DNA of 64,000 bases from Amylostereum areolatum (taxonomy: Eukaryota > Basidiomycota > Agaricomycetes > Russulales > Stereaceae), in contig SAXG01000039.1 in NCBI GenBank assembly GCA_012932865.1, positions 62,001-126,000 of the forward strand, given 5' to 3'. A program made the position numbers and the translations under genes. Positions 12,369 to 23,802 of the stretch are shown here, piece after piece. Below the pieces are notes generated by a model. That model ran no database searches, was not told the origin of the DNA, and saw nothing but the letters and a program-made list of their open reading frames with translations. Numbering within the stretch: the stretch's first letter is position 1; each line of letters opens with the position of its first letter.

Positions 12369-14057
12369 ATGAATATCATCACCCCTTACCGACCGGTTTA
12401 TCCTGACCGAGGCTCACGACCACTACGACAAGATGATCCACGACACCTTCAAGACAACAATGACAAGGTCGACTACGATGTCTACTCTCTGCTTTATAAC
12501 GAAAGGCACGCATCTGTCTATGTCGCACGCGCACGACCCCGCGAAAGAGGTCGATCTTTTCCGAAGCTTGTCGCTCTAAAGACCTACTGGAAGGGCCATC
12601 TTTTCTCGTCCACTCTTCTGTTTAACCAAGTTTGCAGAGAGGTGGAAATGATGAAGGAACTCGTGGAGGAAGAGTCCTTGTGCGATCTTCTTGCTGTCTT
12701 CCAGGACTCCAATTACGTATATCTAGTCACGGTCAGTGACTTGGCGGGTCTCTCCTAACGGTCTACTCACACTTATCGTTTCTTCATTCAGAAGTTATAT
12801 TCATGTGCGCTCAAGCATCTTGGTGTGCACCTGACGCTCAAAAAGGCTGGTCTACCGATGTCTGCCCGAGACGCTCGCTTCTATGTCGCTGAGCTGGTGG
12901 ATTGTTCTCCCTAACGTCGCCTACATTTGTTCATTTCTCACCCATTCTCCCTCTAGATCACGGGTCTCGAGCGTCTGAACGCCCGAGGGATCAATCACAC
13001 AAACCTTACGCCGGACAACGTCCTCGTCTCGCCTAATGGACATCTCGTCTTCACTGGCTTTGATGGTTTCTCCAAGGATGAGAAAGACCGTGACACGACC
13101 TTGTACGAGATGGAGCGGGACTTTAGACTTGGGCCCATGATTTCGTTCTCGCACTGTCCCCCGGAATTCTACAACCCTCCTTATGGGTACGACAAGCGCA
13201 AACTTGATTTGTGGTCCTTGGGTGTGACCCTGCTTGAGTTCTGTCTAGGCATGTCTTCGGTGAGTGCACACAATCACTGAATGTCCCGTTCTGACAACTA
13301 TCTTAGCCATATTTCTTTCATAAAGAAAGCCCGAGGAAGAAAGGGTGGCCGCTTGAATCTAAGTCTGCACTGGCTGACCCTCGCCATTATATGGGGAGAA
13401 AGCTTAAGGGCTGGGAATTTACAAAGCAGAAAGCTCTCAAGTCGTTGCTGGATCCGCAGGTCTGGGACTTCTTGAAGGGGGTGAGTACAGGCTCTCCTGT
13501 ACAAACTTCTGCTGAAACATGCCCGCGTTGCGTAGCTCCTCGAAAAGGACCCTGAACGTCGGACTTCGCTCGAACAGGCGAAAAAACATCCTTTATTGAA
13601 GGACTCCATGTGCGTCTTCCTGTCTCTTCACTCGATGACCCCGTGGGCTGAGTTCCGTGTAGTGAGAGCGAAGGCTCTTCGCTGGTGCGTCAGGGGCGTA
13701 TAGCAGGTATTTTTGCTGTGCTTCCCGTATCTACCTGTGCTTTGTTCAATATGTTTCCCTTGCAGAGCCACCATACGCACCGGCCGGTCTCCGACACAAG
13801 ATCTTATGTGGCGATATCCGGTATACACAGGAGCCAGCACTCACCAGTTCGGGAAATACGGCCCCTGCCGTCAAACCAATTATGGCAAACCTTTGACAAG
13901 CTGGTCTGCCCCTCCCGAAATCCTGAGCGAAGATGCAACACGTAAACATGGCAATATTATGCTGTACCGCAGGGAGAGTGCCGCAAAGCCTCATGTTCCC
14001 GATATGCTTGAGCAAGGCTACCCTACCACTCGCACCATGGACTCGGGACGTGAATAA
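12369..14057 (+). CDS. Predicted pseudokinase (protein kinase-like fold)
   Basis: The kinase fold can be followed from the N-lobe (VYVARARPRE, VALKTYWK with the ATP-binding Lys, CREVEMMKEL with the pairing Glu) through LDLWSLGVTLLEF to the C-lobe (LLDPQVWDFLKG, then LLEKDPERRTSLEQAKKHPLL). The catalytic residues are gone: the HRD motif reads HTN in INHTNLTPDNVL, the DFG motif reads GFD in FTGFDGF, and the Gly-rich loop is absent. Catalysis by the usual mechanism is therefore unlikely. Introns are short except the last (about 155 bp), which leads to a Tyr/Pro-rich tail ending at 14057. The first in-frame ATG is at 12369, but an open frame upstream suggests a longer N-terminus. A truncated relative lies downstream. 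Confidence 0.7.
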
Positions 14058-14769
14058 TATCTAGGGTCATCTTCATTCAGGTGTACTCCGAGTTCTTGTT
14101 TCGCATCTCTCCTCAAGTTGACCGAACTCCGCTCAATATCCTGTATCATATGCTTATATTTTTGCAATATTCCACTCGTTTCTTGGGATTCAAGCTCGTA
14201 AGCTCATCATCATTCGAACAGGCATGTACTTTTGATTGAGAGAAGGACCTTGTCTTGATAACTGAACGGCGAATATAGTCGGACTTCTGGCAAGCTGTTC
14301 CGAGTCTGCGCCGCCAAAAGGTTACTCACATGCTCCCCACCCATCAACGTCGACGCTTGTCGTCATACAATACGATAGATGCGGGGGCGAAGAAAAGGGG
14401 CCAAAGAAGCTGGACAACCGCATGGACTCGGTGTAATGGTTTCTATTATGTAGGTTGTTGCTATCCGTATCTCAGCCTAAGTTCTGATGATGCGATATTC
14501 CGACAGCATTGTCTTCATTGTTCTTGTATTCATTCCAGACGTAGCTCCCTCGGTCCCACCCAACAAGCCGCTTCTCCACAACAATAACAAGAACAAGGAC
14601 TCAACAGTTAGGGATGACGACGGCTTTATTCCACGCACAATGCTGTGTGCGTGTTGTATCCCCCATATACTATATAAAGGGATACTGGATTCGAGTCACT
14701 CGATTCCAGCCAGCCACCGATCTACTCAACTTTTGCGCCAATTTTCCCTCAATACTCAAGGCCTCTTCG
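14058..14769. other. Gap between pseudokinase and its truncated copy
   Basis: 712 bp with no conserved coding block. A TATA box for the truncated copy lies at 14671-14679. Confidence 0.4.
14671..14679 (+). promoter_or_regulatory. TATA box of the truncated kinase paralogue
   Basis: The sequence tatataaag occurs 91 bp upstream of the ATG at 14770. An intact core promoter suggests that the shrunken copy may still be transcribed. Confidence 0.45.
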
Positions 14770-15254
14770 ATGGCGACACCACTCCAGTCCTCTTTCCGCA
14801 GTCTTGAACATACTTCGACTGAGATCGCCCAAACTACACGTTCTAGTCTCATATCGACCATCGCGACCGGGCCAGAAAGCAAGGCCACGATGCGGAAGCC
14901 GTTAGCTGCCAGGCTGGGACTCGTCGCCTTCATGCACGATGATTCATCGGGCTCTATTCCATGTTGTGATCGTGCCGACGTCTTCCTTGCATATGTGCCG
15001 AGATACGAAAAGGCTCCAAAGACTACGCTGGATCCTCAGGTATGGGATCTTTTCAAGGGTGTGAGTGCGTAGGCATTTCTTTCAAACCGCCTAATCAAGA
15101 CGTCCTTCGCCAAAGTTACTTGAACAGTACCCTGAACGTCCCGTGTCGCTGGGGGGACCATGGCGTTGGCATCCTTCAGACAACAGGTTCGTGCTTCTGT
15201 CGGCTTTCCGATTCATGTACATGGCTCATATGTAGATCAAATCCTCTCAAGTAG
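14770..15254 (+). pseudogene. Internally deleted paralogue of the pseudokinase
   Basis: The ATG at 14770 opens a frame that resembles both ends of the upstream pseudokinase. Its N-terminal tail has MRKPLAARLGL, compared with IWKTLAAKLGL. It then jumps to the C-lobe block TTLDPQVWDLFKG, an intron, and LLEQYPERPVSL, compared with LLDPQVWDFLKG and LLEKDPERRTSL. The whole N-lobe, catalytic loop and activation segment are missing, so it cannot form a kinase fold. A possible end is at 15254 after a further intron; a longer frame to 15366 is an alternative. It has its own TATA box. It is most likely a decayed tandem duplicate, but a small expressed protein is possible. Confidence 0.6.
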
Positions 15255-15554
15255 CGGGAATAAACAACCATTCCCTTTGGCAGCAGGCGGCAAGGAATGT
15301 TCAGTGAATCCACCTCTTAGACCTATCCCTCAAGTTCAAGCTATCCTACCGTTTTCGAAACAGTAGTTGCATCTCGATGTACTTACTTGTAACTTTAGTC
15401 AATATACCAATATGATGGCAGGCGCGCGGGCGCGGCATCCGAATACCACATTGTCATCTTCCTATCATGGAACAATCTCAACGCCTATCACGGGAAGAGA
15501 GAATGCTGTAAGCGAGATACTTGTCTTCCAGCTGCCACTACCTTTGCTGTGTTA
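15255..15554. other. Convergent intergenic region, no gene seen
   Basis: 300 bp between the truncated kinase copy and the 3' end of the minus-strand glycosyltransferase. No recognisable coding block. Confidence 0.4.
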
Positions 15555-17694
15555 TCACGGGAATAGCTCGAACGCTCTCCAAGCTGGGACAATAGCACCT
15601 TTCTGGTCGACTTCTACCCATCGCTTGTGGTCTTCATCGATGTCTCCATTCGCCCCTACCCCACCAAAAGCCCTATCCCAACCCAGCCCCGTCGCCGCCA
15701 TTTTGCATATATTGGATCTGGAAGGTCATCAGCATATATCTCGACAACGAGATTGCACAGCGTCGCTTACCCTATCGCACAGACCACAGCCCCGGGCTCG
15801 ATCTCATCGTACCATGTCCACATGCCGCTCAGCAAAGCAAAGTCAACGATCATTCCTGTTGTCTGTCGAATGCGGTCGCCCTCTTCCACGGCCGCGAATT
15901 CTTTTTGAACATATGGCACTGGACTGGCCAGCTCGCGCAATTCCGCGTGGTGACTTTGAGTCAGAGAAAAGATGGCCGCGTCCTCGGGAAGAGCTTCACG
16001 CAACTCGCCGAGTGAAGCAGGCGCATCCGATGCAAGGTATATCACGGGTGAGGACGTTGTCGTTGAACTCGAAGCAGCTGGAAAGAGTCGGGCCCAAGCG
16101 GCCAATGAGGCATTCACATATTCGTTCATTGGGATATGCTCGGAGTGGTATTTCCATGCCGAACCCACACGATCGCCGCGGCGAACGTGAATAGAAAGGT
16201 ATTTTCCAGGGTCTGACGTCTCCAATGTAGCATGTCGATCAGCGACGAACCCTGCGAGTTCTGTTCGGGCTGAACGAATAAGTGTCGCAGTGGCTGCGTT
16301 GGGGCGGATGGTCTCCGCCATTGAGCTTTTCGCACGGTCGAAGATAGGCTTCTGACGGTTCAGCTCGTGGCCATATCTAGGTTGAAGTCAACTCATGCAC
16401 GGCGTCAGGTGGCACAGGGGGAATTGCGCGCACGGATCTTCAAACGCTTCTTCGAAGGCGTGGCCAAAGTGATACTTCGCCGTGCGCGAGCTGATCACCT
16501 AGAGGCATCTTAATGAGGAAGCACTGACGGGTATTTTCTAGATCATACCCAATGCCTATGCAAAGTAAGCACGTCAATTTTGATAAGCATGAGAAATGTA
16601 CCGAGCAGAACGTGGACATGCCACAAGTTCTGCGAACTTAGTCAGGGGGAATTGCATGCAAAGAGAACGAAGAAACCAACCTTGAGGAGGAGGAGCACGG
16701 CATCCAGGCTCTGGACCAGGTTGGAGAGCACGTACGTTTTGGAAATGATCGTCCCACCTGTGTATATTTCCATTAGACTCGTAGATATTGGCGTGAAAGC
16801 GTCACTTGCCGACCACGATTCCAGTATGTATCATCCACCAAAAACGTCCTATTGAACTGAACTGGTTAAAAATGTACCGATCCGATGAGATAAAACAATC
16901 ACTTCTCTGGCAAGGCCAGCGGCTTGTGCCATGAGGGCTAGATCGGCCAGCAGGCCAACGTGGCCGTCGAGCATATAGGTGATAGAAAGACTGCATATTT
17001 GAGTTCTTTCGCCCTCCGCGACGGGATATTTACCAGGTTCATTAGTTTCATGATGGTAAACGTCCTTGTAACCTGCCCAATAGGGCTGGGGTGGATTGAT
17101 ACCGCCCATAAGTTTATGGCACTCCGCGCGGTATTCCATGGGATCCAAGGGAAAATGTGTGTAATTTTCGTAGGAGATTATGGATTCTGGGATGATCCAG
17201 GAGGGAGTGGAGTCGTTTGAAGATGTCGAGGTATTTTCCTGTGACGATGCAGCACCTTCAAGGATAGTATCGCCCACGACTTTCGACAAGGCTTCCGGTC
17301 GTTTATAGGCAAGGATGATCATGAAAAAGAGGACGACAGCTACGCCTGAGCCAACGACAAGTCCGACGTTACGCGTGGCGTAGAGTAGGACGCGAATGAG
17401 AACAGGCGACTGTCTGTTGGAAGGGGTGGCATTGTCATCGTCGCCTCGCGCCCTGTAGTCCGATGTGGACGTCGGAAAGCCAGAAGTCGAATGAGATGAA
17501 GCGAGGAGAGGTTCCTGTTGTTGTTGGGTATAGTCGCGATACTCGCTGTCCTCAAAACGGTCCAGCTCGATCTCTGTGAAGCCTTCCTCGGCGCGCCCAG
17601 CGCGTGAATGAGGTGTCCGCGGGGTGAGCACTTGTAGATCGCCGTGCTCGCGTCCGGAGGTCGATAACACTTGGAGAGGACGCGGACGCGACAT
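15555..17694 (-). CDS. Type II membrane glycosyltransferase, FUT8/O-fucosyltransferase-like
   Basis: The protein has a cytosolic tail of about 107 residues rich in Ser, Arg and Gln, one membrane segment near residues 108-130 (GLVVGSGVAVVLFFMIILAY) and a lumenal domain, as in Golgi enzymes. Nucleotide-sugar fold motifs are IHVRRGDR (where FUT8 has HVRRTDK), VIYLASD, and RQTTGMIVDFALLSG followed after an intron by VVCAI-SNICKMAATGLGWDRAF. This resembles the fucosyltransferase order: Arg-rich loop, ASD strand, acceptor-side SSN/C block. The end KGAIVPAWRAFELFP is reached by the last intron. One intron, 16758-16809, uses a GC donor. I favour a fucosyltransferase-like fold; the donor and acceptor sugars are unknown. 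The gene shares a 210-bp promoter region with DPM3. Confidence 0.75.
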
Positions 17695-17904
17695 GGCACA
17701 ATGGAAAGAGACACTCAGTCCTGGACGGTTTTGTGGGATGGGGGGTGATGTGGTGACGGCTGTGGCAAGAAGCGGCGCGTCCCGCGACGAGTACGACGCT
17801 GAGTCATCACCTTCGCGTTGTAGGCGACACGACACCGGCGTCTTCTCAAAGACTTCGACTGCACCGACTATCACCTTCCGAGTCCAACTTTTGCCGCCAA
17901 CTTC
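17695..17904. promoter_or_regulatory. Shared divergent promoter region, glycosyltransferase and DPM3
   Basis: Only 210 bp separate the two divergent start codons, so the promoters must overlap or abut. Both genes belong to glycosylation (ER mannose donor and a Golgi-type transferase). No clear TATA box is seen. Co-regulation is inference from the arrangement. Confidence 0.5.
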
Positions 17905-18311
17905 ATGGCTACCATGACGCGTGGAACACGCGTCGCGCTCTGGCTATCTGTATTCATCGTGCTCTACGTCCTCGCTTTCTTCTCATATATTCCGGTACCT
18001 TTCGTCGCTCCTGAACAGGCTGACCAAATCATCCCGGTGGTACGCACAATGTCTATGGCATCTCTGCCTCATTCTTATTCTCATTCTCCGTTAATAGTTG
18101 CCCTGGTGGCTCCTCGTTTCATTTGGATCGTACGCGCTGTGGTCGATGGGGCACGGCCTGTATTCTTTCCGTGAATGTACCGATGCATATACGGAGCTTT
18201 TGACCGTGAGTTGTACATTTAATGTATCTGAACAATATTGCAAACCCATTCGCGCAGGAAATATCGCAAGCAAAGGCGGAGCTCCGAGACAAGGGCGTGG
18301 CTGTCGACTGA
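17905..18311 (+). CDS. DPM3: Dolichol-phosphate mannosyltransferase subunit 3
   Basis: DPM3 tethers the catalytic subunit DPM1 to the ER membrane so that Dol-P-Man can be made for N-glycans, O-mannosylation and GPI anchors. Three exons give about 97 residues, the family size. There are two hydrophobic segments, near residues 9-28 (VALWLSVFIVLYVLAFFSYI) and 46-65 (PWWLLVSFGSYALWSMG), and then the conserved cytosolic tail: YSFRECTDAYTELL, joined by an intron to EISQAKAELRDKGVAVD. That tail is the part that binds DPM1. The start at 17905 is the first ATG; a second in-frame Met lies three codons later. Confidence 0.88.
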
Positions 18312-18357
18312 CGTTCGCCACCGATTACGCCGTGTAAACATTGATGTGGCCGACAAT

Positions 18358-19210
18358 TTATGGGTGTAGATGCAGCATCTTGGGTACTGGTCAGACGTAG
18401 ATCTATGAACCACTCACTTGCGCGCGCTAAAGGAGCAAGAGCCGACGTTTTGGTCAGCGCTAAGCGGGGTGGTCGTCGACGGGGACATACCAGCTGCATG
18501 TAAGTGGCACGTTCTGTCGGGGGAAGGGAAGCGACCTGTTCGGGGGTCATGTTCAGGATGTGCAGGATCATGGTCTGAAAATACGGTTGAGCATTGCTCG
18601 GCGACGGTCCGAGCCACAATGACCGTACCTTCTGTTCTTCTGGTAGGTGCCCGAATGTTTCTGGCAGTGTCGATATTTGAGGAGACGGTGCAGACAGTAT
18701 CACTTGTTGGGGTACACTGTGGAAAGGAGTGGTGTGGAGGACGGGTCCATTCGTATATGCATCATACGAAGTCGCGACCTCATGCTGTGGAGGTTGAGAA
18801 TATGCAGTGGGTGGGGGTGTCGAAGATTGGGGCGTATTTCCACGAGTAGGTTGCTGATGAAGATGCGGTGGGAGAACGGAAGGTGCTGGAAGTGCAGGGG
18901 CGGGTGGTGGTCCGTTCTGGTGTGTCAATGTGTGCTACGATCGTGCGGCTTTGATTTAATTTGCAGTTGCGCAACCAGGGTAGACTCACTTGGAGAACAT
19001 CGACGTTGATTGCATTCATTTTAACCATGAGAGTAATGAGGCCGTAGGCAATTTGAGGCTGCGAGTTGAGTATGCTTCGCGCTTGGTCCGGCGTTGTTTT
19101 CTGAAGACACATTCAGAACAAGGCCGAGACCAGCGCCGTACTCAGCCGCTCACTTTCAGGGTCAACATGAGTTCTATAAGCTGCTCTTCTGGTAGTTGTA
19201 TAGCGGACAT
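18358..19210 (-). CDS. CstF64/Rna15-like protein lacking the RRM
   Basis: The protein begins directly with the CstF64 hinge domain: MSAIQLPEEQLIELMLTL, then TPDQARSILNSQPQIAYGLI and TLMVKMNAINVDVLQ, the part that binds CstF77 and symplekin. A Pro/Gln/Ser-rich linker of about 90 residues follows. The three-helix C-terminal domain comes last: QTMILHILNMTPEQVASLPP and TERATYMQL, which contacts Pcf11. The usual N-terminal RNA-recognition motif is absent, and the divergent beta-COP gene begins only 170 bp upstream, leaving no room for it. I place the end at 18358 after two short introns; this last exon is uncertain. Arabidopsis ESP1 is a known RRM-less relative. Confidence 0.75.
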
Positions 19211-19380
19211 GATGCAGAACGCGTAGATTGCAGTGGGTGGAATGGGCGTGAACATGAAGACGCGCCGCGTCTGCCTTGCCTGCTGGCCACGTGGTCTCCC
19301 GCATCGCGTTTCCTCATTCGACAGGACGGCCGTCGTGTTTCGTCCGCGCTCTTCCCCGTCCACTTCTCCACCCGCTTACC

Positions 19381-22300
19381 ATGTCAAACCAAGAGGCGGC
19401 ATGCTACACCGTCGTCGTCGAGGATGGATCTGAGACTCCTCCCCTACAAGACCTCCGAAATGGCCTCCAGAAAGGATCTGACGAGGTCAAGATCGACACG
19501 TTGAGGACTATCATCGTCTCCACAATTAACGGCAATGCGATGGTGAGTCCTCAGTACTAAGAGAGTGTCGTTATCTTAAAATGCGACGTATACGATAGCC
19601 TTCGCTGTTAATGCCCGTAATCCAATATTGCATGCCATCTCGAAGTAAACAGCTCAAGAAGCTGCTTCACTTCTACTGGGAGGTGTGCCCAAAGTACGAT
19701 GAGACGGGGAAACTAAAGCAGGAGATGATCTTGGTGGTGTGCGTACCCCCTGTTCTCCATGGCGATTCCTGCTAAATATATGGATAGCAATGCCATTCGG
19801 AATGACCTGGTAAGTCTCAGCCTACAACTCGCAAGCCTGTACATCGAATCTTCACGCACATTATCAGCAACATCCCAACGAGTATATTCGAGGCGCGACC
19901 CTTCGTTTCCTTCAAAAGATCTCGCGCGACCAGGAGCTGCTCGAACCCCTCATCCCCCTTTGCCGTTCATGCCTCGAACACCGTCATTCCTACGTGCGCA
20001 AGAACGCCGTTTTTGCCATCTACACCATCTATCGCGAGTTCGAACACCTCATTCCGGATGCGCCTGAGCTCATCCATACCTTCCTTGTGGCCGAATCCGA
20101 CGCGACTTGCAAGCGCAACGCGTTCGTATTCCTGGCAAATTGCGCTATGCCCAAGGCGGTCGAATACGTCGTCCAGGTGTATGATCAAATCGGTAGCCTG
20201 GACGAACTCCTGCAGATGGCGATCATCGATGTCGTGCGGCTGGATTGCAAGAATGACTCGACACACCGGGTAAGTGTAACGACCGGTTCATACAAGGCCA
20301 TTCTGACTTTCTATTCGGGAAACTAGGCGCGTTGGATCCGCTGCATTTTTGAGCTTCTCAACTCCCCATCCCACGCTGTTCAATATGAAGCAGCTACCAC
20401 ACTGACGGGGTTGACGCAGAATGCCGCCGCTGTAAAAGGTGCGAAAAGTGGCTTGGATCGCTGCTATCCCAATCTGAAATCCACCCGTGCCATAGCCGCT
20501 GCCTCCACATTTATTAACCTCGTGGTGAAGGAGTCCGATAACAATGTCAAAATCATTGTTCTCGACCGCCTGGATTCTTTGCGGTCCAAGCATGAGCATC
20601 TCTTTGACAGTCTCATCATGGATGTTCTTCAAGTTCTCTCCAGGTCTGTCAGATTATGCTCATACGTACACCTTAGAAAGCGCATACTGACATCCTTTCA
20701 GCGCCGACATTGAAGTGCGAAGAAAGGCGATCAGTATTGCCTTGAGCATGACTTCTAGCCGAAATGTCGAGGAGGTCGTGATGTTCTTGAAGAAGCAACT
20801 TCAAAAGACTCAGGAACAGGACTACGACAAGGTACGGCTTGCTTCACTCCGTAAAGCTTGTAACTAACATATCCTCAGGCTCCAGAATACCGTCAACTGC
20901 TTATCCAATCGATCCATGTATGCGCTGTCAAATTCTCGGAGGTCGCCGCCAGTGTCGTGCATGCTTTAATGGAGTTCCTTGGGGATTCCAGCAACCCATC
21001 GGCACTGGACGTCGTCGCATTTGTTCGGTAAGTACTGGTTTTATAGAGTCGAATGAGGTAGACACTGATATGCTTACAGTGAGGTCGTGGAAAAATTCCC
21101 CGCACTCCGTTTACCCATTACTGAGCACCTCGTTCAAACGCTGCCGGAGATCAAGTCTGGCAAGGTTTTCCGTGGCATCCTCTGGATTCTCGGCGAGTAT
21201 GTGGAGACCTCGCCTGCCATCCTCGACACTTTCCAGGAGGTGCGCAAAGTGATTGGAGAGATTCCGATTCTCGCATCAGAGCAAAAGCTACTCGAGGAGG
21301 CTGGTGGGGCGGAGGAAGAGGCCAAGGATGAAGAAATTAAGAAAGAAGCATCGTCAAGACCCAAAGTCCTTGCTGACGGAACATACGCCACAGAAACTGC
21401 CTACACAAGTACGGCGACCGCACGCTTGGAAGCAGTAAAATCCGCTTCCAAGCCACCGTTGCGCAGTGGGTTTGGTTGTTTCTCTCCATAACTACAGGGT
21501 CTTACTATTCTCATTTGTAGCTCTCATACTTGGAGGGGACTTCTTCACTGGTTCAGTCCTGGCATCCGCCTTGACAAAGTTAGTTTTGCGCTTTGCCGAT
21601 TTGTCACAGGACACCAAGAGGACAAATGCCCTGCGCGCAGAGGTGAACGTCGATCGCTTCTTGTAGTGGATGGTACTGACCTATGTGTAGGCTATGCTCA
21701 TTATGGCCTCGGTCATCCGTGTAGGACAGTCCAAATTTGTCTCAGCGCCCATCGACGAGGACTCGAATGAGCGCATCCTCAACTGCATCCAAACCTTGAG
21801 CCAGCTGGAAGTCAAGCCCGTCGTTCACGACATCTTTTTGACTGACACCAAGGCGGCGTACTCGAAAATGGTCGCTGCTCAAGAGGTATGCTTGTGTCCT
21901 ACTCTATCCCGTAGCGTACTTACGGGACGTCGTGACTACTTCCTGGTGAGTAGAAGAAAGCAGCTGAGAAGAAGGCGCTCGAAGCCACCAAGGAAAGCAT
22001 CATCCAGGTGGACGACCTTCTCAGTTTCAGACAGTTCTCGAAGAAAGCAGCGGACGATGTCATCGATGTGAGAATATGTGCGCTTGATCACGGCTGTATG
22101 ACTGACAAGGGCTTGATCAGTACGATGAGGATGTTGGTCGGGCGACAGGTGCTGGAGAAATCAACGAGGACTTCATATCCCACCTGAGCCGTATCACACA
22201 ACTCACTGGTGAGTACGACCACTAGTTCCACGTGACTCTATGTGACCCCTCTTCCAAGGCTTCTCCGATCCTATATACGCTGAGGCCTACGTCAAGGTTC

Positions 22301-23238
22301 ACGGGTTCGACATCTTGCTTGGTGCGCGTCATTCCGGGGCCTCCCTCAGGTTGATACATTGTTCATTCTTCTCTTCGTTTAGACGTGTTACTAGTCAATC
22401 AGACGGCGGATACGCTGCAAAACCTTTGCCTCGACTTCGCAACGCTCGGCGACCTCAAGATCGTGGAGCGACCGACGGTGTTCACGATTGCTCCCCATGG
22501 TTTCCAGAGTATCAAAGCCACCATCAAGGTCTCCTCGACGGAGACCGGTGTCATCTTCGGGAGTATCCTGTGGGAGGGGTCAGATCTCTCAGAACAAGCG
22601 GTCATCTTGAACGACATCCACATCGACATTATGGACTACATCAAGCCAGCATATTGCACAGAGGCGCAGGTGCGTTTTTGAGGTGACCAGTTCCGAAGTA
22701 GCGCTGATGGGATGTGGTTGCAACTAGTTCAGAAGCATGTGGACCGAGTTCGAGTGGGAGAACAGGGTCAATGTGTCGACGACGATGTCGTATGTCATTT
22801 TACCCCCTTGTTCGAACGTTAACTGATGGGTTTACTTTAGGGATCCTCGCGACTACCTCAAGCACATCATGACCTCAACAAACATGTCATGTCTCACGCC
22901 CGAGGGTGCAATGTCGGGCGACTGCGACTTCCTTTCCGCGAACATGTACGCGCGCAGTCTATTCGGTGTGTCTCCCCTCCTTTCTTCTCCCCTCCTTTCT
23001 TCTCCAGTGCAAAGCTTAAATGGTGTGTGCAGGCGAGGATGCGCTTGCGAACTTGAGCATCGAACGTACGGAAGCGGGCACTATCACCGGCCATGTCCGC
23101 ATCCGGAGCAAGACGCAAGGTATCGCTCTCTCCTTGGGCGACCGCATCACGATGGGTATGTTGCATTACAGAGTTAAGTCAAGTGCTGTGCTCATTCGTG
23201 TCGCAGGCTCGGCACAAAAGGACCAGAAGGTTGTTTAG
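19381..23238 (+). CDS. SEC26: Coatomer subunit beta (beta-COP)
   Basis: Beta-COP is part of the COPI coat that returns vesicles from Golgi to ER. The N-terminal adaptin-like HEAT region is unmistakable: [75 protein letters not shown]. The middle carries [16 protein letters not shown] and [13 protein letters not shown], then an acidic/basic linker. The C-terminal appendage shows [41 protein letters not shown] and [14 protein letters not shown]. Many introns of about 50 bp are in phase and no frame break is seen, giving about 950 residues. The start at 19381 ([16 protein letters not shown]) is clear. One intron, 22971-23036, contains a duplicated pyrimidine tract. Confidence 0.95.
22976..23005 (+). 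repeat. 15-bp tandem duplication in a beta-COP intron
   Basis: The pyrimidine-rich unit tctcccctcctttct is present twice in direct succession, followed by tctccag. It sits inside an intron, so the reading frame is not affected. It may add a spare polypyrimidine tract and acceptor. Confidence 0.7.
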
Positions 23239-23802
23239 ATTTGTGGGTTGGTACTTGTTCGGTCATTTGTGCAACAAGGATATTTTTATTGCTCGTCATC
23301 GGTGAGAGGTGTGGAACCGTGTGTGGAGGAGCTGGAAACCTAGCCTCCCAAACAAGGCCATCAAATACCCCGCGTAATGTTTATAGAGTATCGAACAAGT
23401 CACTAGTCACCAAGTACAGTACTGTGAACATCATTTCGGCTAGCAAAGGAAGACGCTTGAATAAACCCGTTTTCGGTCCCTGCCTTTCGACTGCGAAACT
23501 GGTGTCAGTGCCATTACGGCGATAGCACCACGAGATATACATGAAAGAGGCAATTGGGGGCGAAGCCTTCACAATGGTTTGGTTCTCAAGATGATATGAT
23601 TAGAACGAGTATAGCAAGGAGCGAGGTACGGTAGGTGTACGCCGAGAATTAAATGTAGTGTCCGAAAACATGTCCATGGATCGTCCCAAAGGAACCCCCG
23701 GTGAAAAATGCTCGTGTGTCCGTGAAAGCAACATGACTGTTCGTGAGGCGCAGATGCGGAGAAATGGAGAAAATGTCCGAAGAAGGTGAAGCACGAGTGA
23801 GA
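23239..23802. other. Convergent 3' intergenic region
   Basis: 564 bp between the ends of beta-COP and the Cys-rich secreted gene. I see no conserved coding block or RNA gene. Confidence 0.45.
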
